Below, piece by piece: positions 11,901 to 23,900 of a stretch of 64,000 nt of DNA. The number at the start of each line of letters is the position of its first letter. Position 1 is the stretch's first letter. Under the pieces are notes generated by a model, which did no database searches, was not told the DNA's origin, and was given only the letters and a program-made list of their open reading frames with translations. The DNA comes from Taeniopygia guttata. Taxonomy: Eukaryota > Chordata > Aves > Passeriformes > Estrildidae. The translations under genes and the position numbers were made by a program. The stretch is taken from positions 100,967,001-101,031,000 of the forward strand of contig NC_133026.1 of NCBI RefSeq assembly GCF_048771995.1. Reading direction: 5' to 3'.

Positions 11901-14900
11901 CACTCACCCAGAACTGCATCAAGCAAATCTGGCACCCTGGGCCAGCTTAATGGTGATCCATGCAAGAATGAGCAGAAAAGCTGAAATCAGAGCTGTGTTA
12001 CACTATATGACAAGGGATATTTATAAGCAGAACCTTTCCAAATTTTGGAATATATTCCAGAAGACAGCACAGAGACCACTGCACATCTATGCCCCTCTCT
12101 CTTTACAGGCCATGCCATCGGCTGCTGCCAGCACACCATGTTGGAGGGAAGCATGCAAGGAACCACAGAAGAACCACAAAATGGAGGAGGTACAGCACTG
12201 TAAAGAAAACATAAAGCATCTGTGCTCCTGCTCACAGGAATATTCTTTCAAATCCCTGATTGTCACAGCCTCAAAGACAACTGCTTAGCAGGTCATCTTA
12301 AGGGTATCTCCATTTGCAAGACCTGCCCTCAAGCCTAGCAGCATTTCTGGGGAGAAGGAAAAGGTAAAGACCTGGTCTCTTTCTCCCACTGCAGGCTATG
12401 CTTGTTTTTACTGCCACTGAGCACACATACACATTCACAAAACCTCCCTCTTTTTCAGTGGTTCTAACACTTTCCATCTTGTTAAAGCAGTGACCTGATT
12501 GTGTGACTGAACTTAGCATGGGCAGAAGCCATCAGGCTCCAGGAACTTCCTCAGCTACCTCACTGTGCCCATGCTCACAAGGCTCTTCAGTCCCAACCTA
12601 CTACTCCTCCACCTTTTGATTATGGCTTCCCAATGAGCTCAGAAAAACAGTATTAGAAACAGTGCTACCCCATGGCTCATACAACATCCAATGCTGCTGG
12701 ATGTCCAGCTGTCCTGCATCCACCATAACAAACATCAACTGACCAACGCCAGATCAAAATTTTTCCTTCCATCTCCTCTGTTCTCAATGCTCAAATCATC
12801 AATGTTTTTATAAGCAAAATTTTATATGACTTTTGAGAAAGCAGAGCTCTGCAAAGTTATCTACACTGTGACCAAGAAAAAAGATTCGTCGGCAGGCTTA
12901 CGTATTTAGATACTTAAAAGTATAGGAATAGGATGTGGAAAGTAATTTTCTATGTTTTCCAGTTCTTCACTAGTCACTAAGATGGAGAAGGCATAGCCAA
13001 TGATTACAAGAACAGACTCTGACATTTATTTCTGTTTTAAGTGTCTGCTGAGGCCTGAAAGCCAGTGGCATTTGGTAACTATTTCCAAATATAACTGTTG
13101 TTTTTGGACTGTCATCATTCCAGTAAGAGCTCTCTCAACCTAATCTCTAATATGTTCCTAGTAAAAGAAACGAAGGGGACTTTTGACTAAGAAAAAATGG
13201 CAGTGTTATGTATTTGTCTGTGTCGTTGAACTCAAAACTGCTCCACACCCTTGAAATGCAATTCAAATTCTAAGTTTAATCCAAAACTATCATTAGCCCA
13301 TCCTGTTGGTATGGTAGTAAAGGACTGTCAGGGAACAGCCATCTGGATTGCAGTACCTAAGTACAATGGGGATATATTCAAGGCTGTACCAAACATAATT
13401 TTTTTCCCCTGAGTTTAATTAATAATTGTAAGTACTGTAGTCTTTGTACACAGGGCTTTTTGTGGCTTTCCATTTTACATGACTTTGTACATTATTCTCA
13501 TAACGGCAAGCAAGCATTTTAATAGCATCAAAGACATATGAATGAGATGCTTTCCGCCCATCTGGTTTCCTAGTTCTGCAATTAATTTATTTTTCTAATG
13601 TGCCTTAGCCAAAGGAAATTACAAAAGTTGCCATTATGTTTCCATTTAATCAGCAGCAGTCCTACTCAGAAACACAACTAGGTCAATGGTTCACACTGGT
13701 ATGGAAAAGCAGCATGTCCATCAATTAGGGTATCTTTTATTGATAAGATAAAAGGGCCATCACAACAGCAACACATGGGTTACGAATATTTAAAGTGTAC
13801 GTTGGGAAGGAAGCAAAGCATTAATTGCACTAATAAATCAGATGCTCTTTTTCCCCTATTAAGCAGCAATTCCACTATGAACTGCTTATGAGATTCTTTA
13901 AAGTCTGATGTAATGATTTGCAGGGAAAAGTGTTTCAGGTTTAGTATGGAAACCAAGAAACAGACAGTATTTTTTTTTATACCACTGTCAAAACTACCTC
14001 AAAACTTCTCATCTTCTCCCACCCAACCATAGCAAACAGTATCCTGAAGTCTGTCATCTAAACTGAAGGTAAGAATATAAAAAACTTAATATGAAATAGG
14101 AGCAGTGAATCTATAACTTGAATCCCTACCACCAACTTACTTACTTTGAAGACAATCTGTTACATATCCTTCCTTCATCAATCCTTCTAATGTTGTTTAG
14201 GTTTACTAATTAATACTAATTACTATTACTAATTACTATTAATCCTGGATTTCATAAAAAACATCCCTCTAAGGATTTCAAGTTATGCCCATTCAGATGA
14301 AAGAAATAAACAACTGCTCCAGATAAAAGAGCTTATAGCACATGGTTTTCTCAGACCTCTTAAGCCATGTTTCAGTTGCCTACTTCTGCACTGATACATA
14401 ATTTGGATTCAGTTTCTGGTCTGTCCAGTCTCCTAAGCTACAGGTAACTGTTTCTAGGTCAGAGAGCACACCTTTCCAGTGCACATGAAACAGCATGAAC
14501 AAACTACCTCATGCCACAGAAGTAATTATAAATTCATGTGGTTCAGTGTCTCCTGAGAGCATCAGTCATTTTTAACACCATCTTCCACATTCCTCAACAC
14601 CTTTGCCTCATTCCTTCTGTTATGTCATACTCAAAATTAGGCTGAACCTTTCATAGATTCTTATGGGAAAAGAAGAAGCAAGCATACAGAAACATAGGAT
14701 AGCACTGAGAAGGCTCCTGGAAGAGACAAGAGGAGATGCTAGGTATTTAGACACTGTACTCATTACCTTTGTCACTAGAATAAGGTGTGTGGACGTTGTT
14801 GTTTGGAACAGAGACATTCTGATGCTGTGGCTGGTTCACTGTTTCTAAAAAGGAGACAAGGTTCTCATGGTGTGACAGCTCTTCTGCCACAGGGAAGGAA

Positions 14901-17900
14901 ACAATATTCCAGTTCAGCTGAGTATCTCCTTCTGTCAGTGCCCGGAAAAGGGAAGGAATTGGTTCATGCAACTCCTCAACAGTGCTTTTGGATGTTGGAG
15001 GTGTGTCACTGTAATTGCGAGGATTGCACATACCTGCAGAGGAAACAAACAGTAAATTACACAGAACCCCCTAAACTCTTCTTAAAACAGGTAGGAATAT
15101 TTGGAGAATTAAAATTGCTTCTTTTTCTGCTGAACAGAACTCTTTCGTATCTATCCCACTCTCAGCCCAATAGCAGAAGTGCTATCAAATACAGCAGGAC
15201 AAGTTTTCCATAACAGCACGTTTTGGATCATTTAGATTTCTACAAAACACACCTGTGACTTGTGAAAAGAAAAACCTCATCTAAACAGCACTTTGCTTCC
15301 CTGTCAGTGTTGTAGCTTAGAAAATGGAAGGTTCCGTGGGAGGTTCACTTTCCCTGTGAGAAGAGATTATACAAAGCACAGTATAATCGATAGGAGCATA
15401 AATCTGGAATGCAAAGTTAGGACTGAACAAAGGGAGTATCTTGATAAGTCTGAGGTTTGATCATTATTCAAGTATTCCATCTCATCTGCTGCAGCAGTGC
15501 ACTAGGTCTTTCTAGTCATCTGCCAGAGATACAAAGATCACTATCAGGACAGAGCACGAGTCTGAATTACTTTACTTGTGTAGAGACAGCCAAGATGAAC
15601 CTCATTTTGCTATTTAGCTGGAGGGGTCACAACAGGCAAAATATTAATTTCTAGGTTACCTCTTCCTTATTTTTGAACATCTTCTGCAGTATCTTTTTTG
15701 AAACTGTGTAGTCTTTTTTTCACTTTGCCAATTCCTACAAAATGTTTTTGTGATATGCAATGTCAGTTCCAGTTTTTCGTTAACCATTTAAACACTAATA
15801 TTTATTACTAGCAATTAAACCAATGGGTATTTAAATTTAAGTCCAATCTGTGGACTTAAAACTACCTTTTTAATCTACCAAGATTAAAAAGAAAATTTGT
15901 ATCTGCATAGGTATTTTAAACTCAGGACAAAACACTGTTAGAAGTCATCTGTGAGAAAACACTGTTAGAAGTCATCTGTCAAGAGACAGACAAATCCATT
16001 TTCTTCATGTGCAGCTGGATATAATTTTGGGTAGTTTCACAGACACAGGTTTAGACAGCTACAATTGCGCACCAATTCTTGAAGTATTAAAGTGATATGA
16101 GATATGAATGTTCAAAGTTTACCTGCCTCATACAACCAGAGAAGTATCTCCTGCCCCGTAGATCCACTAGGACTCTGGCATCACAAATAATTGTGTTTAA
16201 CTAGAGCCTTGTACAAACCCATAATCTTCTCAATTTAAGCAGATGGATTACCATAGTGAACAAAGCAGAGGGAAGTTTGTCCATGGCGATTAGCATGAGA
16301 TCTAGCAAATCTTAAGCAAGTGGTTAGGATTAACAGCATTTGGTAATAGAAACACTTCATGACAGTCTGCTCCTATAAAAAGGTGAGCCAAGTACAGAAT
16401 AGGAAAAAAAAAATAAGCCTCTTTTCCAAACAACATCAGGTCATACTAAAAATGACACAAACACACTACTGTACATGACTGTTTTCCTACTCCTCTCAAT
16501 TAGGTTTGTTCTTCATGGACCTTTCTAGACTCAGTGCTTTAACAAAAAATTTCTATCCCTTTCTCACCACCTTTTTAATAGGCAGTAATATTAACAATAC
16601 TTTAACAAGCACTATATTGATCATACAATTGCAATAAAGGATGACCACCTGAAAATCAATTAGGAAGATATCAAACCAGGTAAGAGTTTTGTACATACAC
16701 ATCAAGGGATGTATGCTTTAGTTGATGGCATTGTATTAATGTTGTGAAACAGAAACCCGTGGGCCTTTCTAGACCTGTCAGACCAGACCTTTGCTAGGTA
16801 GGATTCAGAAAATAAATTTCAGTGATAAAAAGGACACACAAAGGAAAAAAAAATAGCATCAAGATTGTTTACCAAAATCCTGCAGAATGTACACAAGTTT
16901 GTGTGCACATCAATGCAGTATGAAAACTACCTTAAGATGGTACCAAAAAATCATTGCTTATATTTTAATGGGTAAATGCTCATCCACACAGATCCTTCAC
17001 TCTTACTGTTTTTAAAAACGTTTGAATAATAATAACAATATTTTAATATAATAAATATTATAAAATAGAAGCTTTGGTTAAAAAGTTTAACTTATGAGCA
17101 ATCTGTAAGGATCAAACATGTCTACACTACTGCTTTTTAATGGATGAGAAGATGCAGAAATGGTCTATTAAAATGATGGAAGCCTTTATACAAGGGACTA
17201 GAAGAGCTTAACTCAAAGGGAATGGAGGACTTGTTGTTGTTCTCCCTCCTCCAGCATGTTTTTCCCTGTCAGAGAAGGGAGGGCAAACATGAGGGCATCA
17301 ACTGAGCACCAGTACAGTTAGTGGTAGAGGACAGGAGGTAATTCCTGCCCTCAAGGCAGACATGATCTGTAAGACACAACAATCTATCTGCTTTTACATT
17401 ACACATGATCAGCTTATAACAAAACTTAAAATATCAGCTCAGATATCAGCAAAGAACTGTGTCTAGGGAGTCAGATATGGCATGTATTCCTGTTTCCTCA
17501 TTTGAATAAGGCTACAGCAAGGATGATTCTACACTGAAGAGAAGAAGAATAGGACCATCCCATAGAATCCAAAAGGGTCTGAGGCACCCTAAGAACCATC
17601 AGGAGAAGTTTTAGTTTACTCAGTACAGGGAAACTGAACCTGAAACCTTGTTAACTCCTCTCCTGGAAAACACTATGGGAAAGAGCCACAGAACAGTGAG
17701 TCACCTGCAGATTTATGAAAAGAAGCTTGTGTGTGGACTTCACAATCCCAAGAGGTAGGTTCTTCCTCTCTCTAGAGATCAGTACACTATGTTTCTACAG
17801 CAGATAATGGTTCTAAACTAGGGAAATAACCTGCACGGAAAATGGGCATTTTGACACTAATCACCTTCATGAATTCAGAGAAAAGTGACCTAGAAAAGCT

Positions 17901-20900
17901 GAGAGCAGGTACAACACTCAAGATGTATCCCTTTCATGAAGCTAGGATTTCGGATGGCAGCACAGGGAGACTTACAACAACCACAGGAAGATGAAGCTTT
18001 TGTTACATATAAAACAAGAAACGGAACTAGAATGCAACCTTCTTAAGTGCTTTGCAAGTAAGTGCTGGGACAGCACAGCACTCACAGGGAAAGACTTTTT
18101 AAGACTGTCATCTAGTCTTACAGTAAGGCCTTGTCTGCTTCTTTCTCACCCTTCACAAAGAGCTATTTTTGTAAATAAAAGAACAGTGGAAACACTGGGC
18201 CATGCATATTTACTAGTAGTCCCAACTCATTCTTAAAGGTGTCCTGTTGCTGTCAATGCAGCCTTTACAGGTAGAAACCTTCGGAAACACAGAAATAGAA
18301 GCACAGCATCCAACCCCACAAAGCAGACACTTGGGAGTTTCCTCAAGATGACAATTCAAACAGGAGTTTTATGTTTGAGAGACAAAATTAATAATCAGCT
18401 ATGATGACATTTAACAAGCAATACCTGGACTACTGCCACCCCCAGCTCCATAGAGCAGACCCAGCCTTCAGATGTTTGGGTCTCCACAGTAATTTATTCC
18501 ATACCCACACGAGTTGTAAGATGCTTAAAGCACATATTCTGTCCCAGTGTTTTACTTCTATTTTAAGACTGTGAGCTCAGCATGTGGCAGGAGAAAGCAA
18601 TGTAAAAAAAAGCAGGAAGTCCCCCCAAAAGTGCAAACTTACCAACACAGTCACAGCACTCATCCCAAAGTGTGCCCAGGCAGAGCATACACTCCTTACA
18701 GCAGGAACAGTTCCCTTCCCCAGGGCGGCACTGACACAGCTCCTGGAATCAACAGACACTCATTACACTGCAGCAATCCCAGATGTAAAGTAACTACACA
18801 GCAGAGTGATTTTTCCTCAAGCCACAACTCAAATTAGGGCATTAAAAAAGCTTAGTACACTAAGACAGTGAGTAAACGGTGAAACAACTCCAGCCAAAAA
18901 CTGATCCGAGTTTACAAAAGGATCTTTTGCAAGTTTGCTTTTTTTTTTTTCCTTAAAGGTGACATTCTGAAGAGAAATCTGAAGCAAGCTTTTAAAATAC
19001 AAAAAATACTATTCATGGGATAGGTGTGTGCACTTTTGTGCATGTGCATGCCTAAATCTACAAGGTTTTTGAATGTTTTCCCAACATAACAGGAAACTTG
19101 GAGACAGATGCTTCTTTATATATAAATAGTGACCGTACATTATAATTTAACTAAAAAAGAAAGCTACTATAAGCCACATGTGCCCATTCTTGACATGCAT
19201 GATGTCTACCATCACACCTATCCCTGGATTCTAAGAGGAATTTACCAATTTAGTCATCTGACCACAGGATTTTCTGTATCTCCAAACACTTGTTACACAT
19301 TGCTCTCTGATTGCAAAATTGGTGACCAGATTTTCCCCCCTTCCCACCCGCCCCAGGTCTAGATGATTCATTCATTTTTGCTATTATGAAAACAACCCCA
19401 ATCTTCATCTCTCCAAATTGACACCTTGGGATACCTACAAGACTTCTAGAGCCTCTAGGAATGAAATGATGGTACACAAGTATTTTTCTCTAACCCTTAA
19501 TAAACTAAAAAGATGGAAAAGGCATGGAAGCATAAAGACAAATATTTCTCTTTGTACTACCTAAACCCAAAAGCTCTGGTTTAGCAGTCCTGCTGGAGAC
19601 ACATACTTGTGGACCTCAAAGCATGGAAAAAGCCAACATGGATGAAGAAAATCTAAAAACCAGGCTGTCTCCTTCCCTTTAACTCAAATCCATATTAGTA
19701 ACTCCAGTTTGGCCAAAAGACTGAGGCTGCATGACAATAATTCACAGCCTTGAATTACATCATAGCACAAAACACAGACAAGCCAACAAGTCCCTTTGGT
19801 TGTCCTGTCTAAGAATTTGGTTTTGATGACGTCTGTCTAACTATCACATTACACACAACTGGGGAGAAAACGAAATCCTGTTACTGGAAACACTGACCAT
19901 GGAATCTTTCCACCCCTGGCTTTACTGAAAGGGCCACTGACAAATCTGTTACACACCAGGCCAGGGGAAGATTATGCCCATCCCCACTCTTTGGTCGCGT
20001 TATCCAGAGGCAGAGGAGGGACACACTGCAGGAGACACTCATAGACAGGCAAGAAGGGCAGGAAGGTGGTTTGGTTTGAAATTCTCCTATCCTGAAGTCT
20101 CAACCCATGGTTCCACCCCAGCTAGGTCAGGGGCATTTCTCTTTACATTGGTGGCAGGCACCAATGTCACCTGCAAAGTGAGGTTTCTTTCTGAAGTACC
20201 TTGGGAAAAGCTCAAATTAGGCAAAATTCCACTTTCTAAATAATTCTTTGCTTGCTATTGTTAAGAAGCATAAGGTAGGGGAGAAAGGAGATGTTTTTAT
20301 ACCAAATGTCAGGAATATGTTTGCAAGGCATGGCAAGCTGCAGTCTTGCACCTGCTTACTCTTTACTCTGCAAAACTGGCAACTGTAAATATCCAGAGCC
20401 CACTGAGGTGCACAGTGGCCACCCCTCGCTCACACCAGCTCACGTGGGCACACAGAAGAACAAGGAGTGCACTTCAGAGAGGGAGGTCAGAGCAAAGTCT
20501 GTATAGGGACAGGCCTCCAGAACACAGCAAATGGAGCTGCAAGGCTCCCAGGTCTGGACTAGAACTGAACAAGCCCTAGAATGTGCTGCAGACAAGCTAC
20601 ACTGTACCCAGGCAGTATAAATCCACTGATTCCTTATTTTCCATTTACTTCATCCTAGGTCACAAGTCATCTTGAATCTAGCAAAGAAACAAAATTCACC
20701 AACTATTGCTTGTAATAACTAATTCTGAGAAACACTGCTGCCTGTAGAGTTTTTTGTGACCTGTTTGCAGCACTGACTGATAGAGAGTGAACCCCTGCTC
20801 CACACACATTTCTGCAATAGGCAGCCCTTGCAAGTATTGAATTTTTATTTACAGAGTGGAAAACTAGTAATATTTATTACTTTTTCATCCTCAAAATTTA

Positions 20901-23900
20901 TGAATGACACCTATCACTGTTTCCACACAAACTGTGCTGTTTCCAAGTAAAAGGCTAATTAACCAAAGATATACAAATTTTCATCACAGGAGACATAACT
21001 AACTTAGAAAGATGACTTACGTGAATTAATGATGCATTTCTAAAACATTTATCTTACCATTTGATAAACAGATTTTGTCAGCCTTTAGAATAAAAAGCCT
21101 GAATAGAACAACTTTAAAAATAACCACAAGTTTAGCATTAAAAATATCCAATTTATTCTTCAACTGTAAAACCAGGCAAACAACTTTTACATTTTAAAGA
21201 CATCAACAGGCCAGCATGTGGGAGGAGGCAATTCTCACTAAACTATTAAATGTAATGCATGAATAGAAGCCAGAAAGTTCACTAAACTAAAGTTGTTTCG
21301 GTTTTATAGAAGAGTATTCTTGGAGAATTAAACGTAACCTTAAATTCTGAACTTGCAACCTATTAACAAAAAATTCTGCTAAGCATCTTTGTGTGTAAGC
21401 ACTGACTTGAGGCCAGAACCATTACACCTACCAGGATTGTAACAAGTTTGTTTTTCCAGGAGGGGCCCATGACCAGTGCAATATTTAAGGGTTTTTTGTT
21501 GCTGTTTGGGGTTTTTTGTTTGGTTGGTTGGTTTTTCATTATTATTTCTTTATTTTAAAATTGGAGGGAGAGGCAGGAAGAAAGAACAACTAATTAATTA
21601 GTCTTCTGCAATTTTGGGGCAATAATTGTATGTTTTTCCATATATCTGTTAGCACATCCATGGTTTCCTTAACCAGTTTTGAGTCCTCCTGCCTGACTTA
21701 TCTACACTGGATACTGGTATAGGATACATATTTTTAAAAGAATGCTTACATGAGACGTGGGTGAAGCAAGGCAGAATAAGGAACGTTCCTTGTTGATAGC
21801 TGGGGGTGGTGAGGCGTCAGTGGAAGAAAATATTACTCATAAGTCAACTTGGCAACTTCCCAAGCTGAACTACTGAAGGTGCATCGGAGAATGTATTTTG
21901 CTAGGCAAGAAATAAGCCTCACAGTTTAAAAAATACAGTATTAAGTAGGAAGTAGGCATGTTTGTATAATAAAGATACTCCTGCTCCAGAGAGCAAACAA
22001 AAATTTTTAGAAGGTGTTTAACATCTGAGTTTTTTCTAAAGCTTTCTTGAAATTCCAGAGAATATTTTCTTGGTGTAGGGAGAAGTAGGACCTGAAGGAA
22101 ACCTCTCTGCAAACTGGAAGGGGGAGTGAAAGAGTTTTGGTTTTTTTTTCCTAGAACAGTTTAATAACAGAAAATCTCCTGGAAGTGAACCAACCAGAAC
22201 TGTTTTGTTAACCCAGCTGGGTTACGTACTGCAGCTACAACACACACTGGAAGTAATTTTTAGATGCTGAAGCCCTGAAGTAAAGGAGTGGCATTTATTT
22301 CATACCACGGGGCTAAAATGTCTTGGAAATCCTTTCAGGCTGACAAGTTTGTACACAAGATTAACAGGAGGCAAAAAAGACAGATGAAAAGAGATTTTAA
22401 TTGGAACGATACCACACCAGCTGAGGTGGCTGCAGGTCTGTAGAGTTTATGAGAGAAAATCCTGTTTTCTCCACAAAACAACCTCTCTTTAGAAGGATTG
22501 TAAAACCATGCCTGAATTATAACACCATTTGTTTCCTATGCACAGCAACAGTTTAAAGCACTGTTGCAGATAAGGTAGCAAAGCTCAGCTTCCAGCCACT
22601 TCCAAGACTGACATTCCACCCGAGCCTGACTCCTGCCGGGAGCTCTGCCCCTCAAGAGCCAACCTGGGACTCGCCTCAAACCCCTTTGCTATGAACAATT
22701 GTGGGAACATCTCATCCTCGAGGTTTCTGCCTTCAAGGATTTCCTCCGTGTTGCAAGGACACAATACGTGCCTCCCCCCACCCAGCCAGCGTAACTGGCC
22801 TTTTCATCTCCTCCACACATGGAAACATCAAAACAACCCACGCGGCCAAGCCAACAGCAGATGTGCTCAATAAACACTGCAGCACACGCTCCGTGTGCAC
22901 CCAGGGCTCCACCTGGAATGCATGGCAACAGTCGCTCATGGACTCCAATCCCCAATCCCAGGGACATGGGAAGGAGCTACAGCCAGAGCCTTGAAGGGCC
23001 AAACTGATTTTGTGGATTCACTCTCTACACTCACAAGTCTTACCCACAACTCTCTAACCTACAGGAAGCCACAAAGTTTCTTAGTGAAGGCTGAGCTTAT
23101 GCAGAGAGATGCCTCAAGCTATTTTCTTTCAGGCCTTTGCTTATGGAAAAAGAGGAGCACCAATAAAGATAGAGCCCAGGATGCAAAGGGAAAGCTGAAT
23201 CCACGGGAGTTGTTGATCTCATGCACTATTCTGGATCTAACAAAATAAATATTTATGTAGGGACCACCCTTAAGCAGAGGAGCTCCTAAGGAGTGGCAGT
23301 AATGACTGTATTGACTTCTAGCCATGCTGGCAAAAATATTTATGTTAACCATATGCTTTTTGAGAGAGCAGCTCTCTTGTCTCTCTGTCTCCAGGACAGG
23401 CAGCTTTGCTTTCTGCACACAGATGCAGATGACAAACATTCACAATCTGTTTGCTCCCCTGGCTGTCTCTGAGTGACATTATCTTAGTTTCAAGACGTGG
23501 ATTTTGGTGAACTTGAACAGCGATAAAAGTTGGGAAGGGAAAAATGTCATGTGATAGTCAAGCAACCTTCCTCAATATGGTATTTTATTTTTAAGTTCAG
23601 ATTCCTGTAGAAGAGTTTAGAGGGGAAAAAAGTACATGGAATACTCTACTTGCATACCTATTCAGGAAAGAATATGCATTTCATATACCAGTGCAGCACT
23701 TCTGCCACAACAGTACTGAAGTTTTAAAACAAAAAAAGCCAAGAAGAAAGAGGACAATTGCTTTAAGTCAAAGCTTTATGATGTCTTCCTGTCCACAATC
23801 AGACTAGTCTGACCTGATCTGTTCTTCTATAAAGAATGAATACTGACTGGTAAGTCTGGCCTGTGTGTAGGAAGACAGCAGCCAGATGGTGGAAATGAAC

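Larger units (their letters stand above)
2989..14766 (-). other. TWSG1: TWSG1 last intron
   Basis: The intron is bounded by donor GTAATG and acceptor TTTAG. It contains the antisense provirus (3460-7697), a short CR1 remnant (11003-11089) and a 14-nt poly-C run (10733-10746). The rest (about 7.7-11.0 and 11.1-14.7 kb) has no gene that I can support. Short frames there lack family similarity and splice support. Confidence 0.85.
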
